A stretch of DNA of 64,000 bases from an uncultured Clostridia bacterium (lineage in GTDB: Bacteria; Bacillota; Clostridia; Oscillospirales; Acutalibacteraceae). The notes under the pieces are model-generated. The model saw only the letters and a program-made list of their open reading frames with translations, was not told where the DNA came from and did not search any database. Below are positions 43,010-51,894 of the stretch, piece by piece. Numbering within the stretch: position 1 is the first letter of the stretch; every line of letters begins with the position of its first letter. The stretch is taken from positions 62,001 to 126,000 of the forward strand of contig CALFTN010000059.1 in assembly GCA_937916395.1 (NCBI GenBank). The letters are read 5' to 3'. The position numbers and the translations under genes are program-made.

Positions 43010-44443
43010 TCAAAGTGACCATTTCGCTCCTTCTGGTGTATCAAGTATTTTTACACCCTTAGCAGTTAATTCATCACGAATTCTGTCAGCCTCTGCCCAG
43101 TTTTTGTTTTTCTTAGCATCGGCACGAAGTGCTAATTGCTCCTCAACGAATTTGCTGAATTCGTCATCTGCTACAGGAGCTGAAGCATCTTCTTTTTTAT
43201 TTTCTTTTAACTTTTTAGCTTCGTCTAAAAGACTTAAAGATAAAACCTTATCAAAATCTGCAAGTAACGCTAATTTTGTTCTGTCATTTGTTTTAGCCTT
43301 TAATACATCGTAAAGAACTGTAACACCTAAAGAAGTGTTAATATCATTATCAAGTGCTGCCTTGAATTTTTCTGTTAATTCTTTTACTGCCACTTCATCA
43401 ATCGCTTCATTTTCATTATCATTTAACGCGGCGATTTTTGAAATCAATTTATTGAAAGCACCCTGTGCATTATCAAGATTTTCGTAACTGAACACAAGAG
43501 ATTTTCTATAATGTGACTGTAAGCAGAAAAATCTGTATGCCAATGGGTTATATCCTTTTTCTTCGAGTAATGAAACAGTTAAAAATTCACCTGTTGACTT
43601 ACTCATTTTGCCACTGTTTGTGTTAAGGTGAAGCACATGGAACCAGTAATTACACCACTTATGACCGATATATGCTTCACTTTGTGCAATTTCGTTTGTG
43701 TGGTGAGGGAATGCATTATCAATACCACCACAGTGAATATCAAGATGCTCGCCCAAATGCTTTAAGCTAATTGCTGAACACTCAATATGCCAACCAGGAT
43801 AGCCAACACCCCAAGGTGAATCCCATTTTAAAGCTTGTTCTTCAAACTTTGATTTTGTAAACCACAAAACAAAGTCGTTTTTATTTCTCTTATTATTATC
43901 CTCTTCAACACCCTCACGAACACCAACCATAAGCTCTTCGCTGTCGTGCTTGTTGAATACGTAATATTCATCTAATTTTGAAGTATCGAAGTAAACATTA
44001 CCACCGGCAATATAAGCAAAGCCTTTTTCAATAAGACCTTCTACCATTGTAATGAATTCTGCTATGCAGTTTGTTGCAGGTTCAACTACATCAGGCTTTT
44101 TGATATTAAGCTTTTTACAATCCTCGAAGAATGCATCAGTGTAAAATCTTGCTATATCCATAACAGATTTATTTTCTCTTTTTGCACCCTTAACCATTTT
44201 ATCTTCGCCTGTGTCAGCATCTGAAGAAAGATGACCAACATCAGTAATATTCATTACTCGTTTTACATCATAGCCAGAATAGCGAAGATATTTTTCTAAA
44301 ATATCCTCCATAATATAGCTACGAAGATTACCAATATGTGCAAAGTGGTAAACTGTAGGACCGCAAGTGTACATATTCACTTTACCGGGTTCATTTGTTT
44401 TAAAATCTTCTTTTTTATGTGAAAGTGAGTTATAAAGTTGCAT
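43010..44443 (-). CDS. cysS: Cysteinyl-tRNA synthetase
   Basis: This class I synthetase of about 477 residues charges tRNA-Cys. The zinc Cys is in MYTCGPTVY; the HIGH-like motif is FAHIGNLRS; the other zinc ligands are in HIECSAIS and the following GGIDNAFPHHTNE; the KMSKS loop is GKMSKSTGEF. The ATG at 44443 has GGAGG five bases upstream. It ends the run recA-recX-rimO-pgsA-cysS. A 7-bp hairpin (42995-43001 with 43011-43017) spans its stop codon. Confidence 0.97.
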   Translation of the reverse strand: MQLYNSLSHKKEDFKTNEPGKVNMYTCGPTVYHFAHIGNLRSYIMEDILEKYLRYSGYDVKRVMNITDVGHLSSDADTGEDKMVKGAKRENKSVMDIARFYTDAFFEDCKKLNIKKPDVVEPATNCIAEFITMVEGLIEKGFAYIAGGNVYFDTSKLDEYYVFNKHDSEELMVGVREGVEEDNNKRNKNDFVLWFTKSKFEEQALKWDSPWGVGYPGWHIECSAISLKHLGEHLDIHCGGIDNAFPHHTNEIAQSEAYIGHKWCNYWFHVLHLNTNSGKMSKSTGEFLTVSLLEEKGYNPLAYRFFCLQSHYRKSLVFSYENLDNAQGAFNKLISKIAALNDNENEAIDEVAVKELTEKFKAALDNDINTSLGVTVLYDVLKAKTNDRTKLALLADFDKVLSLSLLDEAKKLKENKKEDASAPVADDEFSKFVEEQLALRADAKKNKNWAEADRIRDELTAKGVKILDTPEGAKWSL

Positions 44444-44469
44444 TTTACCCTCCAAGGCAACAAAATTTT

Positions 44470-45039
44470 TTATTTAGAAAAATCAATAATCTTTATTGAT
44501 TGTTTAACGTAAATTACGCCTGAAATTACACAAAGAACTGCAGTAATTCCTAAAAGTATATTAGAAACAATTTGTAATGGGAAGCTTTGTGGCAAAATAC
44601 CACTATCGAAAAGCTCTGCCATAATCATAATTAAAATTGAGAAAACCATTTGTGAAACGGTTTTTAATTTACCATAGAAGTTTGCAGGAATAACAACGCC
44701 CTGTGCAGTTGCTACTAATCTGAATGATGTAATAGTAAACTCTCTTAACAATACTATCATAATTATCCAGATATTGCAAAGACCAAATTGCATAAAAGCA
44801 AGAAGTGCTGCCGTTGTTAGAATTTTATCAGCAACAGGGTCAGCTAATTGTCCAAAAACAGTAACAATATTATTTTTTCTTGCAATTTTACCATCAAGAA
44901 AATCGGTAATTGCACCAACTGCAAACACTATTAAACCTATTAAAAAGTGGTGTGGAATATCTGCTAAAAACAACGCAAGAAATATTGGTGTGAGAATAAT
45001 TCTTACTATCGTCAATTGATTTGGTACGTTCATTTTCAT
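44470..45039 (-). CDS. pgsA: CDP-diacylglycerol-glycerol-3-phosphate 3-phosphatidyltransferase
   Basis: This 189-residue membrane enzyme makes phosphatidylglycerophosphate, the committed step to phosphatidylglycerol. It has about four to five membrane segments and the CDP-alcohol motif DGKIARKNNIVTVFGQLADPVADK (DGx2ARx8Gx3Dx3D). It overlaps rimO by 4 bp, with GGAGAAG before the ATG. Confidence 0.95.
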   Translation of the reverse strand: MKMNVPNQLTIVRIILTPIFLALFLADIPHHFLIGLIVFAVGAITDFLDGKIARKNNIVTVFGQLADPVADKILTTAALLAFMQFGLCNIWIIMIVLLREFTITSFRLVATAQGVVIPANFYGKLKTVSQMVFSILIMIMAELFDSGILPQSFPLQIVSNILLGITAVLCVISGVIYVKQSIKIIDFSK

Positions 45040-46361
45040 ACTGCTTCTCCTATAAGCGAATATTCATCCTTGTCAAAAATTTCAACAGGAACAATTTCGC
45101 CAACTTCTATTTCGTAGCCTGATGTGAAAACAATATTGTTATCAATTTCAGGTGCATCCATATAAGTTCTGCCATAATAACTGTCAGAATATGAGTCGTA
45201 GCCATCAACAATTACATCGTATGTTTTTCCCATAAAGCTTTCGAGCTTTTCGTCGTTGATTCTGTATTGTTGCTCCATTATTATATCTGCTCTGTTTAAG
45301 GCAACTTCTTTTTCTATTTGCTCTGGTAAATCGTAAGCAGGGGTATTTTCTTCCCTTGAATAACTAAAGCACCCCACTCTGTCTAACTTCATTTCATTTA
45401 CAAATTCTGAAAGAGCTGTAAAATCCTCGTCTGTTTCGCCAGGGAAGCCTGTAATAAATGTTGTTCTTATTACAACATCTTCAATTTTTTCTCTTAATTT
45501 ATTAATCAAAGCTGTGAGAGCTTCTCTGTCACCTGGTCTGTTCATTAATTTTAAAATTTTGCCACTTACATGTTGCATTGGCATATCAATATAATGACAA
45601 ACCTTTTCATTTCTGTTTATTGCATCAATCAATTCGTCAGTAATTCTTTCTGGGTAGCAATAAAGAAGTCTTATCCATTTAAGATTTTCAATTTTGTTAA
45701 GCTCATCTAAAAGCTCTGGTAATTTTAAAGCCCCATAAAGGTCTTCACCATAGCGTGTTGTATCCTGAGCGACTAAAATCAACTCTTTAACACCCTTTTC
45801 ACAAAGAGCCTTTGCTTCGTCTAAAACATCTTCTATTTTACGGCTTCTGAATTTACCACGAATGGATGGAATCGCACAATAAGAGCAACAGTTTGAACAA
45901 CCGTCTGCTATTCTTAAATATGCAAAATATTCTGGTGTAGTTAAAATTCGACCACCCTCAAGTGGCATTTCTTCTTTATTTGGGAAAGAAGAATATTGTT
46001 CACCATCTAAAACGCTGTCGCATGCTTTAACAATGTCATCATTTGCACCAATACCAATAACTGCATCTACTTCAGGTATTTCAGAGAAAATTTCATCTGC
46101 ATAACGCTGTGCCATACAGCCAGTTACAACAACTTTTTTCAAAAGTCCGTCTTCTTTGTAATCAATCATTTCTAAGATGCTGTCAATAGATTCTTTTTTT
46201 GAGTCTTCTATAAATGCACATGTATTAACTATAACTACATCCGCTTTTTCAGCCTCATCAACGAGAATATATCCAGCATCAACTAACTTTTTAAGCATAA
46301 TTTCTGCATCTACCTGATTTTTAGGACAACCAAGACTTATCATTCCGACTGTTTTTGCCAT
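45036..46361 (-). CDS. rimO: Ribosomal protein S12 methylthiotransferase
   Basis: This 441-residue radical SAM methylthiotransferase modifies Asp of ribosomal protein S12. The N-terminal UPF0004 domain has SLGCPKNQVDAE and VNTCAFIEDSKKESI; the radical SAM cluster is in DGCSNCCSYCAIPSIRGKFRSR (CX3CX2C, with one extra Cys inside the X3). The C-terminal TRAM domain follows. SLGCPKN and IPSIRGKFRSR favour RimO over MiaB. AGGTG precedes the ATG. Confidence 0.95.
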   Translation of the reverse strand: MAKTVGMISLGCPKNQVDAEIMLKKLVDAGYILVDEAEKADVVIVNTCAFIEDSKKESIDSILEMIDYKEDGLLKKVVVTGCMAQRYADEIFSEIPEVDAVIGIGANDDIVKACDSVLDGEQYSSFPNKEEMPLEGGRILTTPEYFAYLRIADGCSNCCSYCAIPSIRGKFRSRKIEDVLDEAKALCEKGVKELILVAQDTTRYGEDLYGALKLPELLDELNKIENLKWIRLLYCYPERITDELIDAINRNEKVCHYIDMPMQHVSGKILKLMNRPGDREALTALINKLREKIEDVVIRTTFITGFPGETDEDFTALSEFVNEMKLDRVGCFSYSREENTPAYDLPEQIEKEVALNRADIIMEQQYRINDEKLESFMGKTYDVIVDGYDSYSDSYYGRTYMDAPEIDNNIVFTSGYEIEVGEIVPVEIFDKDEYSLIGEAV

Positions 46362-46378
46362 TGTAACACCTCATATTA

Positions 46379-47002
46379 TTAGAAATCATCATCAACTATT
46401 ATATTAATTTCAAATTCTGAAAATGCTGACTTTATATCACTCCACGAATATCCCATTCGCTGAAGTTTTGCAATAAAACGCTTTTTTGTTTTTTCATCTT
46501 TAAAGCCATTAGAAAATTTTGTGCTTAACATTTCTATAATACGCTGAATTGGCTCATTGTCAAGAGTTTTTGTAACATTTTCTATAATTTCACGGTCAAT
46601 TCCCTTGAGTTTTAATTCTGTAGAAATACGCCTTATATCGAATTTTTTTGTTTCCAAAAGATATTTTGCATACATTCTTGCAAATTCTTCATCATTAAGA
46701 TAACCAAAATATGAAAGCTTTTCTATTGCTCTCTGAGAAGCTTCATCACCATATTTTGTCTTCAACTTGTAAAAAAGCTCTTTTTTTGCATAAGAACGTC
46801 GTGTAAGATAGTCTAACCCTTTCTCATAAGCAAGGCGAAAGCCTGCCTCCTCTTTTAAGGAAGCAAGCTCTTCTTCTGTTATACTTTCGCCATCTTTAAA
46901 ACCATTCTGATGCCAATAGTCATCATAAACAGTAAGGACATATTCATTATCTATGTAAATATGTATTTTATTGCCGTTACCAGCTTTAGATTTTATTACC
47001 AT
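46379..47002 (-). CDS. recX: RecA regulator RecX
   Basis: This 207-residue helical protein matches RecX: LDYLTRRSYAKKELFYKLKTKYGDEASQRAIEKLSYFGYLNDEEFARMYAKYLL, with three-helix repeats to the end. RecX binds RecA filaments and modulates strand exchange. It begins 12 bp after recA, with AAAGG before the ATG, so the regulator is produced with its target. Confidence 0.92.
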   Translation of the reverse strand: MVIKSKAGNGNKIHIYIDNEYVLTVYDDYWHQNGFKDGESITEEELASLKEEAGFRLAYEKGLDYLTRRSYAKKELFYKLKTKYGDEASQRAIEKLSYFGYLNDEEFARMYAKYLLETKKFDIRRISTELKLKGIDREIIENVTKTLDNEPIQRIIEMLSTKFSNGFKDEKTKKRFIAKLQRMGYSWSDIKSAFSEFEINIIVDDDF

Positions 47003-47014
47003 AATAAACCTTTA

Positions 47015-48124
47015 TTAGTCTTCGTCTACTGCAATATCTATTTTTGCTCTTGCTTTTTCTTTTGTTACCGGTTCACTTGCAGGAGCTGGTGCCGCAGCAC
47101 GTGCAATAGGATTTCTGGCAGACATCATTTCTTTCAACTTTTCACGAACCTGTTTTTCAATATCATCTGCAAACTCAGGGGTGTTGCGGATATACTCTTT
47201 AACATTGTCTCTACCCTGGCCAAGTCTTTCCTCACCATAGTAGAACCAAGCACCACTTTTTCTGATAATTTCCATTTTAACAGCCAAGTCGAGAATTTCA
47301 CCATCTTTAGAAATACCCTGGCCATACATAATGTCAAATTCTGCTTCTTTGAATGGTGGCGAAACCTTATTCTTAACAATTTTCGCTCTTGTACGAGAAC
47401 CAATAAATTCGTTACCAGCACCCTTCAACTGCTCAACTCTTCTTACATCTATACGGATTGAAGAATAGAATTTCAAAGCTCTACCACCGGTTGTAACTTC
47501 AGGGTTACCATACATAACACCAACCTTTTCACGAAGCTGGTTAATAAATATAATAACAGTATTACTTTTTGCTACTGCACCTGTTAATTTTCTTAAAGCC
47601 TGTGACATAAGACGAGCATGAAGACCAACGTGAGAATCGCCCATTTCACCTTCAATTTCTGCTTTAGGAACGAGTGCTGCAACTGAGTCAACAACAATAA
47701 CATCAAGTGCACCAGAACGTGCAAGGTGCTCAGTAATTTCTAATGCCTGTTCACCATCATCTGGTTGAGAAACCAAAAGCGAATCAATATCTACACCTAA
47801 AGCTGCAGCATAAACAGGGTCAAGAGCGTGTTCTGCATCAATAAATGCTGCCTCGCCACCTAATTTTTGTGCTTCTGCAACAACGTGAAGTGCAAGAGTT
47901 GTTTTACCTGAACTTTCAGGACCATAAATCTCAATAATTCTACCTCTTGGGAGACCACCGATACCTGTTGCAACGTCAAGAGAAATTGAACCAGTAGAAA
48001 TTGCTTCAACAGCCATAGAAGCATTTTCACCAAGGCGCATAATTGCACCTTTACCAAAACTTTTCTCAATCTGACCTAACGCCATTTCTAAAGCTTTACT
48101 TTTGTTATCCATTTTTTCTGCCAT
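47015..48124 (-). CDS. recA: Recombinase RecA
   Basis: This 369-residue protein drives homologous recombination and LexA autocleavage. Walker A is GPESSGKTTLALH; loop L1/L2 regions EIEGEMGDSHVG and NQLREKVGVMYGNPEVTTGG are typical. A short Ala/Pro-rich then basic-acidic C-terminus follows. AAGGAG precedes the ATG. The promoter carries a SOS box. It is the first gene of recA-recX-rimO-pgsA-cysS. Confidence 0.99.
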   Translation of the reverse strand: MAEKMDNKSKALEMALGQIEKSFGKGAIMRLGENASMAVEAISTGSISLDVATGIGGLPRGRIIEIYGPESSGKTTLALHVVAEAQKLGGEAAFIDAEHALDPVYAAALGVDIDSLLVSQPDDGEQALEITEHLARSGALDVIVVDSVAALVPKAEIEGEMGDSHVGLHARLMSQALRKLTGAVAKSNTVIIFINQLREKVGVMYGNPEVTTGGRALKFYSSIRIDVRRVEQLKGAGNEFIGSRTRAKIVKNKVSPPFKEAEFDIMYGQGISKDGEILDLAVKMEIIRKSGAWFYYGEERLGQGRDNVKEYIRNTPEFADDIEKQVREKLKEMMSARNPIARAAAPAPASEPVTKEKARAKIDIAVDED

Positions 48125-48166
48125 TTGAGTTTCTCCTTAATATATAAAGTTTTTCGTTATTTTGTT

Positions 48167-48220
48167 CGCACAAATGTTCGTCGATGAAGCCATTATAAAC
48201 GATATTTTCTGAAAAATCAA
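48167..48220 (-). promoter_or_regulatory. recA promoter and LexA (SOS) box
   Basis: On the minus strand, TTGATT (48215-48220) and TATAAT (48192-48197) are spaced by 17 bp. CGAACATTTGTGCG at 48167-48180 differs at two positions from the strong Bacillus LexA site CGAACATATGTTCG and lies just after the expected start of transcription. Confidence 0.8.
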
Positions 48221-48302
48221 GCAATTTTAGAAAAATATTTAAGATTTTTTTATGTTTTCTTGTGCTAAAATGCAAAATTTATTAAAAACAATAAAAAAAC
48301 TC

Positions 48303-48331
48303 TTGCAATCCTAGAACAAAGATGGTATTAT
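48303..48331 (+). promoter_or_regulatory. Promoter of rpmB
   Basis: TTGCAA (48303-48308) and TATTAT (48326-48331) are spaced by 17 bp, with the ATG about 60 bp further on. Confidence 0.65.
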
Positions 48332-48393
48332 ACTTGCGTTGCTCTATCACTAGAGCTAAATTACCTAAAATTTTTAGAAGGAGGTGCAGCTCA

Positions 48394-48582
48394 ATGGCAA
48401 AATGCGAATTTTGTGGTAAAGACGTTGCTTTCGGTATTAAGGTTTCTCACTCACACAGACGTTCAAACAGAACTTGGAAACCAAACGTAAAAAGAGTTAA
48501 AGCAGTTGTTAACGGTTCTCCACGTAGAGTATATGCTTGCACACGCTGCTTGCGCTCCGGTAAGGTTACACGCGCTGTTTAA
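48394..48582 (+). CDS. rpmB: 50S ribosomal protein L28
   Basis: This 62-residue protein is L28 of the large subunit. It has two CX2C pairs (CEFCGK near the start and CTRCLRSGK near the end), so it is the zinc-binding form. The ATG at 48394 has AAGGAGG upstream. It is monocistronic, with a promoter and terminator, and stands apart from other ribosomal genes, as is usual in Firmicutes. Confidence 0.97.
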   Translation: MAKCEFCGKDVAFGIKVSHSHRRSNRTWKPNVKRVKAVVNGSPRRVYACTRCLRSGKVTRAV

Positions 48583-48633
48583 TGCACGACGCGAACTTAC
48601 TGTTTTATTAACAAAGCAATAAGCATGAAGTAT

Positions 48634-48666
48634 AGCCACGAAGCGTTAGTTTCGTGGCTTTGCTTT
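48634..48666 (+). terminator. Terminator of rpmB
   Basis: A 9-bp perfect stem AGCCACGAA/TTCGTGGCT (48634-48642 with 48651-48659) is followed by TTGCTTTTT. Confidence 0.85.
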
Positions 48667-48715
48667 TTCGCAAATTAAATAAATTGTAAATATTTAAATT
48701 GTATAAACATTCCTA

Positions 48716-48744
48716 TTGAATTTAACATTGTTTTACAGTATAAT
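48716..48744 (+). promoter_or_regulatory. Promoter of the LRR-dockerin gene
   Basis: TTGAAT (48716-48721) and a perfect TATAAT (48739-48744) are spaced by 17 bp, about 40 bp before the ATG at 48788. Confidence 0.7.
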
Positions 48745-48787
48745 TAATTATATATCGACTTAAATTAATATATGAAAGGATACTTTG

Positions 48788-50197
48788 ATGAAGAGATTTA
48801 GAGTTTTTTCAATTTTTCTTGTATCACTTTTAATCTTATCTGCGTTAGTTTTACCAAATACACCTGAGGTTGAGGCTCTCCAGCTACCAGTATATAAAAG
48901 TGATGTTCCAGAATTAGCAAAAGAAACTGATTTTAAATACAGAGTTCAGAACAATCGCATATATATCACTGATTACATAGGAACAGCTACAAAAATTATT
49001 ATTCCTGAAAAGATTAACAATCTTCCTGTATTTGCAGTTGTTGCTAATACATTTGAAGAGGCAAATCTGGTTTATATAAAATTACCTGCTTCGCTTGGCG
49101 TTATAGGCAGCAACACATTTAACGAATGTGATACGCTCACAAGAATTGATGTTGATGAGAAAAACGAAAATTTCTGCTCTGTCGATGGTGTTGTTTACAG
49201 CAAGGACAAAACCCATCTTAAAGCTTTCCCTGCTGGCAGAGGTGGTAGCTTTACAATTCCAAACGGTGTAACTAAAGTAGAGAATTTTGCTTTTTACCGT
49301 TGCTATCAATTAGAAAATATTAATATGCATAACTCTGTTACAGAAATAGGCGAAAGAGCTTTTTCTTTCTGTTGGAATTTAAAAAGTGTCCGTTTCAGCG
49401 ATAACTTAAAAACAATTGGTGCTTTGGCGTTTTCTCATTGCAACAACTTAACTGAGCTTCATTTACCTAAATCAATAACATCTATTGGTACTGATGCTTT
49501 TTTAGGAAAAATCAACTCTGATAACAGCTCTAAAGAATATTATCTCGTTGACGGTGTTTATGCACTTAAAGGCTCTTACCCAGCAAGATATATAAGGTCA
49601 TTAGGTCTCAGTTACATCAACTCAAGCCCAACACTCACAAATGTTAAGGCTGGTGTTACTGTAACAGACGTAGAAAACATTATTCCTGATGGTTGTGAAC
49701 TCAAAGTAGATATTCATCCACTCAGTTCAATTAATGCAGATTTTTCTAATCTCAAATACTCTGAGGGTTATGTTTTAGATATCTACTTATCTACAGTTGG
49801 TAATGTAAGTGTTCCTACCGGTAAATTCAAAATCAATTTTGATAACTCTAACAAAAACCTCGTTCCAACTGCTACAAAGGTGTTCGGTGTAAAAAATGGT
49901 AAGGTTGAAATTCTTACCAGTCAGCCAGCTTTAAAAACCGCAACATTTGAAACAAACACTCTTGGAACTTATGTCGTTCTTTTATCTAACGACTTTTCTT
50001 TAAAGGGTGACGCTAACGGCGACGGTATCGTTAACCTCAATGATGCACGAATTGCTCTTCTTGCTTCTGCAAATATAGTGAAGCTTACAGATGAGCAAGT
50101 TAAAGCTTGTGACTTTGTTACTACAGGTGCTGATAAAAATGTAATTACTACTGCAGACGCAAGAGCAATTCTTCGTTCTGTAGCTGGAATAGAATAA
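48788..50197 (+). CDS. Secreted BspA-type leucine-rich repeat protein with C-terminal dockerin
   Basis: This 469-residue protein has a signal peptide (about residues 1-30, ending near EVEA). LRR_5-type repeats follow at about 45-250 (YIKLPASLGVIGSNTFNECDTL, then TIPNGVTKVENFAFYRCYQLENI). A beta-rich linker domain covers about 285-395. The C-terminal dockerin starts near 402: GDANGDGIVNLNDAR is a good calcium loop, but the second (DFVTTGADKNVITTADAR) is stretched. It should attach to a cohesin scaffold and mediate binding; there is no enzyme domain. The ATG at 48788 has AAAGGA upstream. It is followed by a 106-residue gene. Confidence 0.92.
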   Translation: MKRFRVFSIFLVSLLILSALVLPNTPEVEALQLPVYKSDVPELAKETDFKYRVQNNRIYITDYIGTATKIIIPEKINNLPVFAVVANTFEEANLVYIKLPASLGVIGSNTFNECDTLTRIDVDEKNENFCSVDGVVYSKDKTHLKAFPAGRGGSFTIPNGVTKVENFAFYRCYQLENINMHNSVTEIGERAFSFCWNLKSVRFSDNLKTIGALAFSHCNNLTELHLPKSITSIGTDAFLGKINSDNSSKEYYLVDGVYALKGSYPARYIRSLGLSYINSSPTLTNVKAGVTVTDVENIIPDGCELKVDIHPLSSINADFSNLKYSEGYVLDIYLSTVGNVSVPTGKFKINFDNSNKNLVPTATKVFGVKNGKVEILTSQPALKTATFETNTLGTYVVLLSNDFSLKGDANGDGIVNLNDARIALLASANIVKLTDEQVKACDFVTTGADKNVITTADARAILRSVAGIE

Positions 50198-50221
50198 ACA
50201 AATTTTGAGGAGGACTATATA

Positions 50222-50542
50222 ATGATAGGACTTGGTAAATGGCAAGCAGATATTGACAACATTCTTTTTAAAGGTGCTGCAGTATTTACAATTGCGGATG
50301 AAAATGGCAACTACAAAATCGACCTCGAGCTTCCTGGTGAAGATTTAGGTGTTACTGACATTGATATTCAGAATATCGTTGAAGACGGTGACACTCTTAC
50401 AGGTGAAGCAAAGGTTGACATTCTTCCAGGTAATAAGCCTTGTGAAATCTCACTTACTTTCTCTGGTGATGTTTGCAACGGCTTCTTGAAAGTTCCATTC
50501 ATCGGTAAAATCAAGGTTAAAGACGCTAAGAAAATTGGCTGA
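50222..50542 (+). CDS. Uncharacterised beta-rich protein, 106 residues
   Basis: I do not recognise this protein. It has no signal peptide or membrane segment. The sequence is acidic and alternates polar and hydrophobic residues (KGAAVFTIADENGNYKIDLELPG, then EISLTFSGDVCNGFLKVPFIGKIKV), which suggests a single beta barrel or sandwich. GAGGAGG precedes the ATG. It starts 24 bp after the LRR-dockerin gene and shares its terminator, so the two are co-transcribed although one product is secreted and this one appears cytoplasmic. Confidence 0.75.
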   Translation: MIGLGKWQADIDNILFKGAAVFTIADENGNYKIDLELPGEDLGVTDIDIQNIVEDGDTLTGEAKVDILPGNKPCEISLTFSGDVCNGFLKVPFIGKIKVKDAKKIG

Positions 50543-50560
50543 TTAATAAGCATAATTAAA

Positions 50561-50598
50561 CCCCACAAGCAGATTTTACTCTGTTTGTGGGGAATTTT
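50561..50598 (+). terminator. Terminator copy 1, before the AAA ATPase gene
   Basis: A 13-bp stem (50561-50573 with 50580-50592, one G-U pair) is followed by AATTTT. It is almost identical to the terminator at 51895-51933. Confidence 0.85.
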
Positions 50599-50607
50599 AT
50601 TTTGTTG

Positions 50608-50679
50608 TTGCATTATTTATATAATGTGTGTTATACTATACTCGATTTCGAAAGTGAAAAAAATTTAAAGTTTCGAAAG
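50608..50679 (+). promoter_or_regulatory. Promoter and paired TTTCGAAAG sites before the AAA ATPase
   Basis: A possible promoter is TTGCAT (50608-50613), 18 bp, TATACT (50632-50637); a perfect TATAAT at 50620-50625 is an alternative -10. Two copies of the palindrome-containing TTTCGAAAG lie at 50646-50654 and 50671-50679, offset by 25 bp, between promoter and start codon. The second copy sits just before the ribosome site. They look like operator sites, but no regulator gene is adjacent. Confidence 0.5.
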
Positions 50680-50690
50680 CGGGTGTTGTA

Positions 50691-51887
50691 ATGAAAAAAA
50701 TTATAAGAAAACAATATTTAGACAGAATTATAAATTTAAAGGATACTCCTGATATAAAAATAATAACAGGTATTCGTCGTTCTGGTAAATCAAATTTGAT
50801 GAATACCTATATTGATTATTTAAAAGAAAATTTCAATGATATAAATATTATTTTCATTGACTTTATGGATTTGGAATATGAACACATAAAAGAATACCAC
50901 GCCTTACACAATTTTATTGAAAGCAAATATGATGAAACCAAATCCAATTATCTTTTTATAGATGAAGTGCAGATGTGTCCGAACTTTGAACTGACAATAA
51001 ACAGCCTCTATTCAAAAAATAAATACGATATTTATATTACAGGTTCAAATGCTCTTTTATTAAGTGCCGATTTAGCAACACTTTTTACTGGCAGATATAT
51101 CGAATTGCATGTTTTTCCATTCAGTTTTAAAGAATTCTGCGAATACAACTCTGATATTACTGATATTGACACATTATTCGACAATTATTTAATAAAAGGC
51201 GGATTTGCTGGTTCTTATGCTTATCGCACAGAATTAGACAGAAGTACCTATATAAAAGAAGTTTATGAAACTATTGTAAATCGCGACCTGATTCAAAAAT
51301 ACAATATGTCAGATACTGTTATATTGCAACAATTAAGTGAATTCTTAATGGATAATATAAGCAATTTAACTTCTCCGAATAAAATCAGCGATACACTTAC
51401 ATCTAATGATATTCCAACAAATCATGTTACTATAGGAAAATACATTAAATATCTTTGTAATGCTTTCATCTTCTATGATGTCAAACGATATGATATACGT
51501 GGCAAAAAATATCTTGAAAGCAGTGACAAATATTATTTATGTGATACTGGTATCCGCTATGCTATTTTAGGTAGCAGAAATATGGATTATGGCAGAGCTT
51601 ATGAAAACATTGTATGCATAGAACTCTTACGCAGAGGTTATGATGTTTATATTGGTAAGCTCTATCAAAAAGAAATAGATTTTGTTGCTTTAAAAGGCAA
51701 TGAAAAAATCTATATTCAGGTAAGTGATAATATTTCTGATGAAGATACTTTTAAAAGAGAGTACGCTCCACTTTTGCAAATAAAAGATGCTTATCCTAAA
51801 ATAATAATCGCAAGAACAAAGCACCCTGAATACACCTATGAAGGTATTGAGATTTTTGATATTGCAGATTGGTTATCAGAAAATTAA
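50691..51887 (+). CDS. ATP-binding protein of the AAA_14/DUF4143 family
   Basis: This 398-residue protein has an N-terminal AAA-like ATPase (Walker A TGIRRSGKSNLM near residue 28, Walker B YLFIDEVQ near 90, then YITGSNALLLS with a sensor Asn, and TGRYIELHVFPFSFKEF). The C-terminal DUF4143 part (KYYLCDTGIRYAILG, then NIVCIELLRRGYDVYIGK and EIDFVALKGNEKIYIQVS) resembles a PD-(D/E)XK nuclease fold. The family is widespread and its role is unproven; links to mobile DNA are often suggested. It is monocistronic and lies between two nearly identical terminators. Confidence 0.9.
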   Translation: MKKIIRKQYLDRIINLKDTPDIKIITGIRRSGKSNLMNTYIDYLKENFNDINIIFIDFMDLEYEHIKEYHALHNFIESKYDETKSNYLFIDEVQMCPNFELTINSLYSKNKYDIYITGSNALLLSADLATLFTGRYIELHVFPFSFKEFCEYNSDITDIDTLFDNYLIKGGFAGSYAYRTELDRSTYIKEVYETIVNRDLIQKYNMSDTVILQQLSEFLMDNISNLTSPNKISDTLTSNDIPTNHVTIGKYIKYLCNAFIFYDVKRYDIRGKKYLESSDKYYLCDTGIRYAILGSRNMDYGRAYENIVCIELLRRGYDVYIGKLYQKEIDFVALKGNEKIYIQVSDNISDEDTFKREYAPLLQIKDAYPKIIIARTKHPEYTYEGIEIFDIADWLSEN

Positions 51888-51894
51888 AACAACT

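Noticed and set aside
42996..43017. Hairpin over the cysS stop codon considered as a terminator
   Set aside because: The 7-bp stem is not followed by a T run on the minus strand, so it is noted only within the cysS entry.
46910..47461. 183-codon plus-strand frame opposite recX-recA
   Set aside because: Cys/Phe-rich translation with no family resemblance; it is antisense to two well-supported genes.
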